Of a stretch of DNA of 64,000 bases, positions 23,437-34,559 are shown piece by piece (position 1 is the stretch's first letter; every line of letters starts with the position of its first letter). Source of the DNA: Isoetes taiwanensis (taxonomy: Eukaryota > Streptophyta > Lycopodiopsida > Isoetales > Isoetaceae); assembly GCA_021234155.1 (NCBI GenBank), contig JAJEKV010000206.1, positions 1,424,001 through 1,488,000 on the forward strand. The letters are read 5' to 3'. The notes below the pieces were generated by a model. The model did no database searches and was not told where the DNA came from. It was given only the letters and a program-made list of their open reading frames with translations. The position numbers and the translations under genes are program-made.

Positions 23437-24083
23437 GGAAGGAAGGAAGGAAGGAAAAATTTTTAACGTCCACGGAACCCAATCGGGTTATGGGACCAAG
23501 TACATAAGGGACCGAAGTCCTGGACCAAAGTCCAAACAAGAACATGGGCCGAAGCCCTTAAGCCAAAGCACAACGTGAGCAAGAACACAACCATCATGAC
23601 CCGGATTAAAAACCACCTGGGAAAAAACCGTTGCCAGGATGACTATGGCTGCTCACCGATCCAAAAATCCATGCTGTTGCACAAGCAACAAGCATACCTT
23701 CATACCTCCAGCAGACAAGGCTTCACCAAGCGGCTCCGAACCGTAACCTCTTCACAACTGGGTGCTGGAAAACAGACGCCCCCAACGCCAATCGCCCAGA
23801 CGCGCAGGGAAGGCGGCGCTCAGAGAAACCGCTCAGGGAAATCGCCCATCGGAGGTGCTTCCTGACCCATCCTCCAGCCCTGCACCAAGGCGCCAGCACC
23901 CCCAGGTATGCACGCAGGCGGACATCCACTCAGGCACACACAGGGGCGCCATCCTTCACTGCCGCTGCTCCAACGCCATCCATCACTGCATCCGCTCGGG
24001 CAGGCCTCAGGCAGCGCCTCAGGCAGGCGCCAGGCGCTAGGCGCCAGGGAGGGGAGGATTAGACGGCACAAGAGGGGCAACTT
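23437..24083 (-). mobile_element. LINE-family insertion with TTCC tail
   Basis: The minus-strand 3' end has the family signature: a TTCC microsatellite (about 23434-23453), TTAACGTCCACGG, the terminal hairpin with changed but paired bases (AACCC/GGGTT), and a weakly conserved core hairpin (23592-23644). The upstream part is unusually GC-rich (23760-24060) and does not resemble the ORF2 end of the other copies. It may be a SINE-like derivative that shares only the 3' end. Possible target duplication is GAAGGA. Confidence 0.6.
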
Positions 24084-24222
24084 GAAGGAGCAATACGTCG
24101 ATGGTTGGGAGAAGAAGTGGAGGGCAAATCATGCTGATAGTACGGTCATATCTAACTTGTCACATTTCAAAGGACAAGACCCACAAAATCCCCAAAAGGG
24201 AGATGTACAAAGCCGTGACTAA
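24084..24222 (+). pseudogene. Last segment of DUF7869-type protein
   Basis: The frame KEQYVDGWEKKWRANHADST continues the protein interrupted at 23436 (QYWEPVR) after one frame change, and ends at a stop at 24220-24222. Removing the insertion joins the two parts. Confidence 0.55.
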
Positions 24223-24509
24223 CCTCCATGCTATAGCACTGTATGAGGGTAGATAATATTGAGAAGCTTGAAAACTTTCTCAACTCGTGGTTTGTAAAAT
24301 TTATGAGGAAAACAAGTGACCCAGTTCTTGGTGTATGATGTGTAATTCTATTCAAGCATTCAATTCAAATCTTTTTTTTTCAGTATGAGTTTCATTTTCA
24401 GCATGAGACCCAAACGTCAGGACCTGACCTAAGCATGAGACCCAAACATCACCAACTTTAATTAAATGCGACTTACTACCGCTTTCTACGCAAGAATTCC
24501 AAGAAGCAA

Positions 24510-26825
24510 ACCGTGCAATGGCGCCACATAAATGCCCTAGCTTGGATAGGATTTCGATAACTTTATTTCAGGAGTACTGGGAGTGGTTAGGAGACTCAGT
24601 ATGGCAGACATACGAGGATTTGCTACAGACATACAAGGATTTGCTACAGGTCGAGGCATTGTATATCAAGCTTAATACTGGTTGCATGCATATCATTGAT
24701 TTATAAAGTAAAAGGTCCTACTTCCATCACTGACTGGCAGTCGATCACATTGTTTTCCTCTGTGTACAAGATAATTGCTAAAGCTTTGTCCCTGAGAGTT
24801 CAAGTGGTGCTAATAAATTCCATCAACACAGTGCAATCTGGCTTCATCCTGGGAAGATATATTCTTAATAATTTTTTTTGCAGCTACATTTGAGGTATTC
24901 ACTGGGCGCGAAAAATAGGCCAAGAATAGTATATCTAAAGCTAGATTTTGCAAAAGGTTATGACAGCGTCTATTGGAACTTCTTGAAGGGGATGGTGCTG
25001 GATATGCATTTGGGGAGTGTTGCACAACAATGGTTATGAAGTTCCTTACGTCTGCCAGAGCCATACTTTGTTATGGCATGTCCTCTCCAATTTTCAGTGT
25101 TGGGGGTGGAATTCATCAAGGTTGTCTACTGGCTCCTGCAACATTGGAAATCAGTATGCAGATGATTCCTTTCTCTTTTTACAAGTTGACGAGGAGAATT
25201 TAACAAATGCTAAAGAGCTTTCGGATACGTCTTTTATTGCCCTGGGCTGCCTTACGAGTTGGGCAAGCTTTGTGGCCCTCATCCGAGTCATTATCGGTCA
25301 CTATGTCCACCTTTTCCTCGCAAATGGAACCGCAAGATATAGATGCCCCAAGCTTTTCGACATTCCATTTGGCATTGACATCTCTAGAATAGTATTTGGG
25401 AAGATATAATGGTGGTTTGCGCCGACATCTCAATTGGTGAAAAGGGTCAAGCTATCAATGGCCGATAAAATTATAGTAGAAAAAGTCAGTACTGTACTCC
25501 ACGCATATTTACATGGCCTCAATGATCCTCGCTGATTTCATTTTGGAAGGTAATGAGGAAGGTGTGATGATGAAGATTGCCTGGTGGGCGTGTGTGTGTC
25601 CTAAATCTGCAGGATGATTGGGAATCTTAGACCACTCTCTCCATAGTGAGGTTCTCATCTCCAAGTCCATTCGGAAAATTCTTAGGAAATGAGATTGATT
25701 CTTCCGGCATGGTCCTGCTTCATCGGTCTCTGTTTCACTTGATCTTATTTCATAAACTAGCAATCTCCTCCCAGCTACCTTGGGTACTATTTTCTGATAT
25801 TAGGCCATATGCCCATGCCTCTCCATTCCTCAAAGGCACGTTGCGAGCTTGAGAATAGGTTTGTTCATTATTTGAGATCGATGCTTTATGCAGCATCCAA
25901 TTGTCATCACCATCGTGGTCGATCCTGCTATCTCCAAGTACATTGCTGTTGTTGTCCATACTGACCTTGTATGTTGATCCTCAGATTCAGCACAGATGGA
26001 CATATCATGGGGTCTACTTTGTGGAAGACATGTATTTTGATGGTCAGTTGGCGCCTCGGCAATTGTTCCATGACAAATTTTGACTTAAGGAGCCAGGTAA
26101 TCTCCTTAATAGTCTCCCACTCCACCCTCCACAAGGCACAGGACCCGTATGGTGATGTAAGCTGAAGATTGATCCTATCAACTTTCTAAAGTCGTGATAT
26201 AGGTTCTTGGCCATTCAAGATGAGTTGCCTCCCTTGGATAGTTGGGCTTTACAGGTCCTAGGAGATGATTGGGGTCAGATGTGGAGGTGGGTTTAGAACC
26301 CAATTGCGCCGCCTAAGACTCACACTCTATTATGGCAAATGGTGCTCCAGTCCCTAAGGTTTAACATTTGGGTCCAATTTGTGATCTATTCCCTAGGGCC
26401 TTGGAACATTGTATGTTTCTATGCACAGAGATTTAGCTTATATGTAGTCCGGTCCAAGGATTATACCATATTACATTACGCAGTCAAGAAGTTAGCATTC
26501 CATCTTTGTAAGGCGTGGTTGCTATGGCTCATCTAAAAGAGGCGATGCATGAAGGTCTTCAGGAATGCAGAGATGCAAATTGGAGCTTTGATTCCTCAGC
26601 TGAGGCACAACTCTCATACTAGGCATCCAGTGAGAAAGAACAATTCAGAGCAGCTATTTGAGAAACGACCCTTCACATTGTAGATAGTCAGGGTATATTC
26701 TTTTCGTGAGGCAGAATGTGAAGTGTGCTTATGCGATATCTGGGCTATCATCTGAGTGTGTTTGCTTGGCCGAATGTTCTCATATGTCGCTCTATTAATT
26801 AAATCTTATTCTTCAAAAAGAAAGG
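24510..26825 (+). mobile_element. Decayed LINE with reverse transcriptase
   Basis: Plus-strand pieces follow the ORF2 RT order: FQEYWEWLGDSVWQ (about 24560-24605), EALYIKLNTGCMHII (about 24652-24700), and KVKGPTSITDW then LFSSVYKIIAKALSLRV (about 24705-24800). Next are SGFILGRYI (about 24838) and KLDFAKGYDSVYWNFLKGM (about 24938-24995). QYADDSFLFL (catalytic YADD, about 25151-25180) is followed by a long degenerate tail. The 3' end is TTCTTCAAAAAGAAA at about 26809-26823. There are many stops and shifts. A direct repeat of ACATACAAGGATTTGCTACAG lies near 24607-24648. Confidence 0.75.
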
Positions 26826-27794
26826 AGGGGATTATTTGAACTAATGTTAATCCACGATCTAGTCAGGGCAGCGCTTATAGTTATAAACTGTGGGCAATCA
26901 ATTTCCATAGTTACAAAGTACATCTTTATGCTTTTCAATGTGAAGTGTTATGCGCGTGTGGTTTCAGATATGAATGAGAATGAACACATATTGAGAACTA
27001 TCTAAAGTTGGTTATAGTCTTATGGTAGTTCAAAACTTGGTGGATTTATCATGGAGACACGTTGAGAACTATACAAAGTAGAGAAGTTGGGTGAAAATAT
27101 TCTTACCCCGGTTATTGTGATTCCATCGCAAGATATTCCCTCCCGTGGAATCACTAACCCTCCGGGAACGGGATCCGTTCTGGAGGTCCCGTTTTCCGTA
27201 CCTGACAGCCTGAGGGATACTTCCAGAAGGAATCGCAACGGAGAGATACTTCCAGAAGGAATCACTGTTCAAAATATACTTCCGGACGGAATCACCATCC
27301 AAAATATCCTATGCCGTAGAATATCCAATAAAATATCAAATTTTCTACCTACCTATTGTTGCGTCCCTGTTCTTCTGAGAGGATTGCTAGAGCTTCAGTG
27401 CGGCATCTCGTTCTTCAATGGCGACCGGAGTTTCGAAAATGACGGCAGAGCCGTCAAGCTTGCCTTCCATTCTCTCTTGCATCCTTTGCTGCCTTTCGGT
27501 TTTGGCTGACAAAGGTTTTCATGGCTTTTGCCGACCAGGGTTTTCATGGTTCCGTCCGGCATAGGGTAAGGGATCCGGGGCTGCTTCACCTTATATTCTT
27601 CCTTATTTTCTTACTAATCTTTTTATTTTCTTTTTACAGATCCGGCAGCATGGCTAGGCTATGGCAGAAAACAGGGGGTCGCTGGAACTGGTCGCCTTTT
27701 TATTCCTTTTTTCAGTCCGGTAGTTACCTGCCATCGCCATAGCCCCATAGCTGCTTTCTCTGGCCCTTTCCTAAACCTCGAATCCAGTTCTTGC

Positions 27795-28250
27795 ATGTTT
27801 TCTTCTTATCCATCCTTGAAAGATGGTTTTCAGTTTTTATTCCGACGAGGTATTTCTACAGACCATAACATCAGGACAGCCTTGAGTCTGTACAGACCTG
27901 CCCATGCCAGTCGCCAGTTGTCTAGAAGATTTAATTCATCTAGGGCCCTTTACTATGTCAGTTTGGAGAAGGCAAGCTTCTTCTCTATCGCAAGCCTGGC
28001 TATTGCTTCAAACAAACGTTTAAGCCTCCATACACAATACTATGGAAAGACTTCATCGCCAACCATATTGCTGGAAAACAATACGCATAATAACAAGGCA
28101 ACTGAGAAGAACAAGATTGAAAGACTTGGGGGGAAAACTGATATGGGAAAATCTATTCAGTTTCAGTTCATGAACAGTAAAAAAATTGAACTCAAACGTT
28201 TGCTTTTTATTGATGTAATGCACATGCATATGAAAATGCCAGATCTATAA
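27795..28250 (+). CDS. Hypothetical ORF inside MULE
   Basis: This 151-codon frame starts MFSSYPSLKDGFQFLFRRG. The N-terminus is rich in Arg/Ser/Tyr with few acidic residues, like an organelle-targeting peptide, and the second half is Lys/Asn-rich. I recognise no domain. It could be a captured gene fragment or chance. Confidence 0.25.
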   Translation: MFSSYPSLKDGFQFLFRRGISTDHNIRTALSLYRPAHASRQLSRRFNSSRALYYVSLEKASFFSIASLAIASNKRLSLHTQYYGKTSSPTILLENNTHNNKATEKNKIERLGGKTDMGKSIQFQFMNSKKIELKRLLFIDVMHMHMKMPDL

Positions 28251-28556
28251 AATTGGGAAGAATGTTGCTAGAAATCAGATGCATCTGCTGCTCATTTCAC
28301 GAGTTAACCTTCCATGATCACAACGTAAATCCTATAGTAGCAGGTCATAACTTTTGCAATTTGAGCAGACACTTGCATTTTTGCATTGAAGTATGAGATA
28401 ATACATTAGCAAATCTGCAGGCAATGTAGATGGAGCAGATTAAAATAGCTATAGCTACCATCATCTGTAGTGCATGCCATAATATTTCCTTTTAATGAAC
28501 CGAAATCCTTTCTTCCATGTATTCCAGGACAATTTTATCTTGGCTTAGATAATGCA

Positions 28557-28880
28557 TTCGTGGTGATTCCATCTCGAAGAATCTTACATTTGTGATTCCA
28601 CCGGGCAGAATCGCATGGTTGTGATTCCATCTGGCGGAATAGCAATGTTGTGATTCTGTCTGGCGGGATACGTAAGTGGTGATTCCATCTCACGGAATCA
28701 GACGTTCGTGATTCCATCTGGCGGAATAGCATGGTTGTGATTCCGTCTGGCGGAATAACAAGGTCGTTCGTGATTCCTCCCGGAGGAATACATTTGCGGG
28801 GTGATTCCGTCTGGTGGAATAACTCGGGGGAGATTCCATCGCAAGGGAGAATTATGGGTGTGATACCACCGGAAGGTATA
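28557..28880. repeat. Array of about eleven GATTCC...GGAATC dyads
   Basis: Units of about 30 bp contain a 19-bp imperfect palindrome such as GATTCCATCTGGCGGAATA. Starts are near 28562, 28593, 28622, 28652, 28681, 28710, 28739, 28771, 28803, 28830 and 28861. A shorter series with related dyads lies near the left end (27205-27300). Position next to the terminal repeat suggests transposase-binding sites. Confidence 0.8.
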
Positions 28881-29164
28881 TATCGCCTGAAAACGACCCT
28901 GTCAGGTACGGAAAACGGGGACTCTGGTACGGATAACGGGTCGCGAGCCTGGTGATTCTGCGGGAGGGAATATCTTGCGATGGAATCACAATAACTGGGG
29001 TAAATATATTTTCACCCAGAGAAGTTTGTCTACCAATTACCATAACGAACAACTTGCATTCTAAGGTATCTCAAATAGAACAACTTGCGTTCTAAAGTAT
29101 CTCAAAGAGGTTATGCATAACATTACATTCATGTACATGAAATAAAAGAGGAAAACGTTTGAAA

Positions 29165-29442
29165 TGTTTGAAATGATAATCAAAATTTGAATGATTTGGG
29201 TGGTACCTAAACATGACCCAAAGAATGGCGAGTATGTTACAAATGTAAAGGTTCAAAGCAATGGACAGGCTTCAATTGTCGAACATTAGGATCATTTAAG
29301 TCAATAACAAATAACTGAAATGATTGATCAAAATTTGAATGTAAGTGGGGAAAATCACCCAAAGAATGGCGAATATGTTACAAATGTAAGGTCCAAGCAA
29401 TGGACCCAGATCAATGATCCAACGTTAGGAGCATTTATGTCA
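29165..29442. repeat. About 140-bp imperfect tandem duplication
   Basis: Copies at about 29170-29303 and 29318-29442 share CAAAATTTGAATG, CCCAAAGAATGGCGA(G/A)TATGTTACAAATGTAA, CAATGGAC and ACRTTAGGA-CATTTA. They lie immediately 3' of the U-box gene. A shorter duplication (AACAACTTGC-TTCTAA-GTATCTCAAA) is at 29048-29108. Confidence 0.75.
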
Positions 29443-29464
29443 AAAAAAACTGTCCACCATTTGT

Positions 29465-30691
29465 CTAGTAAGGCAAAACATCAGTGAGGCCGATATCGAG
29501 CTTGCAGGGATCTTCAGACCATGTCTTTTTTAACAGCTTAAGCAACCCAAGAGCCTTCTTCTTAGTTTGGCCTGAATTGCCAGATTGTGCAAAAAGAAGC
29601 AGCTGAGTAAAAGCCCCTGCTTGCACTGCAGATTGGAGCACAAATTTGCACTGAATTGCATTGCATACAGCCCATAAAATATTCACCACAGAATCTGTCG
29701 CCAAATCTGATACTGCCAAAATCGTATTCACCAGAACCGCCATAGCCAGAGCATGGTTTGCAACCTCCATTCTCCCTTCCGCGCAGCTGCAAAGACTCTC
29801 TAACACAGCTAAACTTGCTTCGATATTTCTCTTGCTTGAATCGAGCAATAATTCCAACAGCAGAGGTATGGCTCCTGCTTCAATTGCCTTTAATCTGTCG
29901 GACGGATTTGCGCATATATTTTGCAGTGCTACAAGGCCCGCATTGACAGCTTTTTGATAAAGATTATACCGGAGTAAACCTACGAGACCAGAAATCAGGC
30001 TTTCTGTGTTTCCTATTGAAGATCTGTGTTTGTCGTCCACGGCTATGGCGGAAAGAAGCTTTGCCGTATTTACCTTTCCTTCGCAGCTGCCTCTAGAAAG
30101 AATCCATGATAGCAAAGAAAGCTGCGTCTGGCCTATAAGCCCCGCCTTTTCTGAAGGTTCTGCCGGAACAAGAAGTAGCACGGCTATGGCGTCCTCGCAG
30201 ATTTCTAATTCCTCTAAACCGGATCTTTTTGATCCATAATTTCCAAGCAGCTCTGCCATAGCCCGTGCTGTTCCTACAGACGCCAGAATCTTGCGATTTT
30301 TCTGGCTTTCTTTAGCCAGATTTTTCATCTTTCTTAAATTACTTCCGATTTGAAACCCCTTTGATACTTCCCTAAGCATGGCCCTAATTTGCTCGGCATC
30401 GACAGGGAGCTTCGGAGTAGGAATCCGTTCTATTCCTTTAGATCGATTTGCCACACACCAATCCTGGATTAATCTTCTCAGGGTATGATTTGGGACCAAA
30501 TCTTGAGTCTGAAGCTCCTGCATGCTTGCCGGACATGTATTATGGCCTTGATCAAACCATTGCTCAATACTAGATCTATCGTAAGTAAGTCCGGTGCATA
30601 AGGTGACCGGATCGCGCATCAATTCTAAAGAAATGGGGCAGCGGAAAAAAGACGGGATTGAAAATTGGAGCTGCAATTTACTGGGCGGCAT
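29465..30691 (-). CDS. U-box E3 ubiquitin ligase with armadillo repeats (PUB20-24/CMPG-like)
   Basis: This 408-residue intronless frame has the length and layout of the small plant U-box/ARM ligases involved in stress and immune signalling. The U-box is at residues about 12-82: FFRCPISLELMRDPVTL, then GLTYDRSSIEQWF, CPASMQ and PNHTLRRLIQDWC. U-boxes recruit E2 enzymes without zinc. Residues about 130-400 are helical armadillo-type repeats (for example AVNAGLVALQNICAN, AIEAGAIPLLLELL) that bind substrates. The chosen Met is the first in frame and sits 12 residues before the U-box, as is usual. No frame damage is seen. A TATA box lies 187 bp upstream. The specific subfamily is inferred from general similarity only. 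Confidence 0.93.
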   Translation of the reverse strand: MPPSKLQLQFSIPSFFRCPISLELMRDPVTLCTGLTYDRSSIEQWFDQGHNTCPASMQELQTQDLVPNHTLRRLIQDWCVANRSKGIERIPTPKLPVDAEQIRAMLREVSKGFQIGSNLRKMKNLAKESQKNRKILASVGTARAMAELLGNYGSKRSGLEELEICEDAIAVLLLVPAEPSEKAGLIGQTQLSLLSWILSRGSCEGKVNTAKLLSAIAVDDKHRSSIGNTESLISGLVGLLRYNLYQKAVNAGLVALQNICANPSDRLKAIEAGAIPLLLELLLDSSKRNIEASLAVLESLCSCAEGRMEVANHALAMAVLVNTILAVSDLATDSVVNILWAVCNAIQCKFVLQSAVQAGAFTQLLLFAQSGNSGQTKKKALGLLKLLKKTWSEDPCKLDIGLTDVLPY

Positions 30692-30877
30692 AATCAGACG
30701 AGTTGAGTGGATGGAAAAACTGAAGATTCTGATCTAAATTTGGTTATGCGAGACAGATCTTACTGCAGAATTGATGGATCTGGACTCTGGAGTAGAATTG
30801 ATCAGAACGCGTTTTAAAGAAATGCAGAAATCGTAGTTGATTGGGGGAAGGCGCTTTAGAGTTCACCAAATCTTCCC

Positions 30878-30884
30878 TTTTATA
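30878..30884 (-). promoter_or_regulatory. TATA box of the U-box gene
   Basis: The minus strand reads GGGGTATAAAAGGGAAG, a near-consensus plant TATA element, 187 bp before the ATG, which allows a 5' UTR of roughly 150 nt. Confidence 0.6.
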
Positions 30885-30899
30885 CCCCGCTCTTCAGGC

Positions 30900-33160
30900 G
30901 CTGACGTGGCAGCGGGATTTTAGAATCCTCTGAAATGGGGATTTGACTGTCCGTATCGGGATTTGACTGGGCAGTATCGGGCTTTGAAAACCCGATGGGC
31001 CGCGATTTTGACCACCTTATTTAGGACCACGTAAACGGTCGATGAATTATGAGCTGGCCCACAATGCCTTATACGACATTGCAATGGTTGTATTTTTCTT
31101 TGGCCCTTGGCCCATTGCTATTATTTTGGCCCATTGCATTTATAAAGGAAAGAAAATGTCGTTCACTGTCCCACACAATTAAATAAATTCAACTAATTCT
31201 TCGTATTCTTCACTGACCATAAAATTCAATTCAACTCAATTCAGTTCTTTAGATCAGTCAAATAAGCTTTACTCACGTTACACCTTGCATACTCCTTTTT
31301 AGATTAGTCAAATGAAGCTTCACTTAAGTTACACCTTGCATGGATTAGGACATACGACTCCTCCTGAATGCACAGTCAAGTTCTATGGTTCTGGCATTGC
31401 GTAAAACATGGTGCATACACATCCACATGTATGAGCTATATGGGACAAAATCCTTCTTCTGAGAACTTGACCCGAGATATTTGGATCGAACCTATGATCT
31501 TTGGGTGCTCCCAAGAACCACTACTTTTTTTAATCACAAAATGCCACTTAACTCTTACAGAATATCTTATCTATTAATATTTGGTTGTATGCACCACTTA
31601 CATGAGATGTCTAGTTGACCATATATGAAGCTTATTAATGATAATCCCTCTAGATAAGTGATTCATACACCAAAGAAAAAGAATCATAGCATTGACTAAG
31701 TACTTAGAATATTGTAATTTCATTTTTTAAGTGTCATAAATTTGCGAGCAATTTCAAGCTAAATGAAGAAAGAGAAGAAAAGCATGAGCATTGACTACAC
31801 TTGTTGTACTTATTTCTACTTTGACCACATCAACCCTCCAGCTAGGGTTCTTTTTTTTTTTAAGATCCTTGCATATGATTATAGAATATGTTGTTCATTG
31901 GATATCTTACACTGTTATTTATCTTGACACTATTATTTTCGTACAAAAGAAAATGGCATTTGTTACGAACACATGGTTAGTGCATAAATAATCATTTTAC
32001 CATCAACACAAAAAACATAAAACCAACCCTTGAGGCCAAAGATGACCACTCAACCTGGCTATCCGAGCAAGAGAACTTCTAAGAAAGGACTTAATTTTGA
32101 AATAGAAAAAGCAAAGTAAAATTTCAAGGAAGCACCAGAGAATCCTCTCTAGCGATCCACAAAGTCAAGATTTAGACTTGAGAATCTACGATTCAGGATC
32201 TAGCTATGGAAAGATGGGTGTTCACCAAAAGCTTGAAGGACTCTTAGAATCGAAAAACCTACAAAGCAAGAATAACTGCTGAAGAACTTTTTGGCAATGG
32301 GAACTAGATTTGAATGAAGTCTTAAGCTAGGCTTGGTCGAAAATTTGATAACCATCATGTAATGGGTTGCCGCCTTTTGGCCACTGCTGATGTTGTTGAT
32401 CAAGCGGTGCCTTTGTTATTGTCTCCGCTCTTAATTCGTCTATATATATTATTGAAGAGCCTTTGTTTTTTAATTGTCCCCTTTTTAAGTCTCAAGTGCC
32501 AATAATAGTCCTTAGATATTTTCTTGCTAAATAATTTATTCTATAATTTGTCCTATATGATATTTCTTTCTTTGTTTCTTTCACTTGCAAACATGGTTGC
32601 TCCCCTGAGGACCACGATATCAATTCTCCCTTTCTCATAACCAAGCCCATGGTTACAACCCTAGTTGAGTCCATAATTAGAAATACTCAAGTCCAACCCT
32701 TGAGGCTAAAGTTACCAAGACCAACTTTGTGCAGTCATAGTAATTGTCTCAAAATGTTATCTGTAATAGGTTCAATACTATTGTTCAAAATCAAAATAAA
32801 TGCATTACAATCCCTTAAGAATCAAATTTTTGACTAGGCTTAACAAAGGACATGGGAAATAAAAACACCTCTTCTCGCATTTTAGCTTAATGCAAAGTAA
32901 CGGCTCCCACGTAACGTAGGAAGGGTCCCCATGTAGTAGGATTCGGGGGATTGTCATAATCTTCAGCAGATGGAAGTGAAGTGGTGTTCTGATTGAGCTC
33001 TTTGAAACATTGAGTGCGAAATTGGTTCCCCGTACTAGGGGTAGAAGTTTTTTGAAAAGCTTGAAGACGGCTTCGAAACTAGACAATCATCAAGGGCATG
33101 ACGATATATAAAGAATACAAGATAACAGATGAATCACTCACCGTGTAGGCCTAGCAAAGG
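30900..33160. other. Intergenic, no gene recognised
   Basis: The first part is upstream sequence of the U-box gene. A tandem duplication of about 63 bp (GATTAGTCAAAT-AGCTT...GTTACACCTTGCAT) is at about 31252-31341. The remainder has no supportable coding frame. Confidence 0.4.
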
Positions 33161-33164
33161 TGAG

Positions 33165-33240
33165 AATACTAGTGACAGATTCTCATCGGGATGAAAAACC
33201 CCGCCCTTCCGGGTTTTCGAGGAAACCCCTAATGAGCAAC
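33165..33240 (-). repeat. Stand-alone hairpin repeat, second example
   Basis: CTCAT (33182-33186) and ATGAG (33232-33236) flank ACCCCGCCC...GGGTTTTCGAGGAAACCCC. The core is almost the same as at 14.8 kb, while the outer stem sequence is different. It directly precedes a LINE tail in the same orientation. Confidence 0.55.
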
Positions 33241-33264
33241 GGTCGCCAACTCTCTCGAGAAATT

Positions 33265-33525
33265 GAATTATCTTTTACCGTCCACAGAGACCAGATGGCC
33301 TATAGGACTCAAACAAGTGAACAAAAGACAATCGGTCGATTGCAGTCTAGGCTAAAACACCCGCACCCCGACATGTCTTCAAGTGAAAAATCTTAGTAGT
33401 AATAAGCTTGCTGATAGAAACATCTTATGCATGTCAATATAATGATCAGGAGCACAACTGAGCCCGCATGTCTAGCACCTCCTGGATGTACGATACCAGT
33501 GTCCCGACTAAGGGCTTGTGTTATA
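33265..33525 (-). mobile_element. 5'-truncated LINE tail, same family
   Basis: Compared with the 11.9-kb copy it has TACCGTCCACAGAGACC, the terminal hairpin (AGACC/GGCCT, 33288-33301), a degenerate core hairpin (33340-33420), and GCCCGCATGTCTAGCACCTCC, matching the ORF2 end (CGCATGTCCATGACCTCCTG). The element fades out near 33525. Confidence 0.7.
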
Positions 33526-34107
33526 GTATTAACCAACACCCCCAAAAAAGCAAATCCTTCATGGAATTTGTTATCCAATGGGCCCCAACCATTTCATGGC
33601 TTTATCCCATACCTCACAGACCATATCAATTCATCCGCTTCCCAAGATGCTTGTCCTCAATCATATGGAACACATCAATGTTACGACAAGAAATTGAAGC
33701 TCGGTCTAATACCAAATGTTATGAATTAGCACCTCTAGAGCTAATCAACGCACTAAAAGGTGTAGATCCTACATAGAAATCATTATCCAATGGAGCTCAA
33801 CCTATCAAAGGCTTTATCGCATACCCCACAGGTCATAACAATCTGAGGTATTCTCTCTAGAGCTATTGTTAAGAAAATCGCACTTATATCTTTTTATAGG
33901 GAGACCTTTTTATAAAGGGCTAGCTATTATCAAGAAGGGTGATCAGAATAGAGCACTCTTCACTTTTTCAAAAAACACTTGACTCTAATTTTAGGATTGG
34001 GGTGGAACGACACCACGCGTAACTCCTTACAGTTTGGGAGATATAGCGGGAAAAGGGGGACAGGGGTGAAAATAGACTACGTGTGGACCAGTAGAAATAT
34101 CAATTCC
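33526..34107. other. Possible LTR-element debris
   Basis: GGTCTAATACCAAATGTTATG at about 33703-33723 resembles a reversed primer-binding site next to an LTR. A phrase (TTATCCAATGG...GGCTTTATC-CATACC-CACAG) occurs twice, at 33570 and 33787. Too degenerate to classify. Confidence 0.3.
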
Positions 34108-34358
34108 TGTTGAAGATTGATACTATACTTCCTTATCCTTGAAATAATGTATGTTCGAGGCTGTGGTGTGCAGTGTTGATCGTAGCCAGTTAAGCCATCG
34201 TTTATAGCTTTGTCTATAGCCTTTTGAAGGTGGATCTGGTCGAGCGGTTAAGTATTGTATCATAATAATTGTCCAAATAAAGATCCAGATTGTAAGTTGT
34301 TTTCTTATTTACTAGTATAAGCAATGATTTTCTCAATCATATTAATTGGTATTAGAGC
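34108..34358 (+). repeat. Probable copia LTR followed by primer-binding site
   Basis: The stretch begins TGTTGAAGATTG and ends near TCAATCA (34339). TGGTATTAGAGC follows at 34347-34358, one base from the usual TGGTATCAGAGC complementary to initiator tRNA-Met. Leader-like sequence follows to about 34550, but no gag frame survives. Confidence 0.55.
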
Positions 34359-34559
34359 GTGGTTCCGGTCTTTACAAGCAGAGCTTGGGTGATAGAGGCA
34401 AGGGAAAGTTTATGTGACATAAACTCTGAAGTACACAGAAGCAGATATCTAAAGGCAAAGCACAAAGCATAAATAATTCTGAAACTACAAAGACAAAAAT
34501 TGTATAGAATTGCCTATTTCGATATTAAAAATTGGCATTATAGATGGGAAAACATAGCT

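Larger units (their letters stand above)
27080..29026. mobile_element. Mutator-like element (MULE) with 9-bp target duplication
   Basis: The element at 27089-29017 has terminal inverted repeats that start GGGTGAAAATAT and match over about 120 bp, including TTATTGTGATTCCATCGCAAG and CCGTTTTCCGTACCTGACAG. It is flanked by AGAGAAGTT at 27080-27088 and 29018-29026, the 9-bp duplication typical of Mutator elements. No transposase frame is visible, so it is non-autonomous. The interior has a 151-codon plus-strand frame (27795-28250) of unknown origin, which could be captured host sequence (Pack-MULE). The right side carries an array of about 30-bp GATTCC dyads. Confidence 0.85.

Noticed and set aside
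23762-24080. Overlapping GC-rich ORFs on both strands
   Set aside because: High GC lowers stop frequency; the translations are low-complexity and lack any domain.
28557-28880. CRISPR-like array
   Set aside because: The units are a regular dyad repeat within a Mutator-like element in a plant genome; spacers are not unique sequences of constant length.
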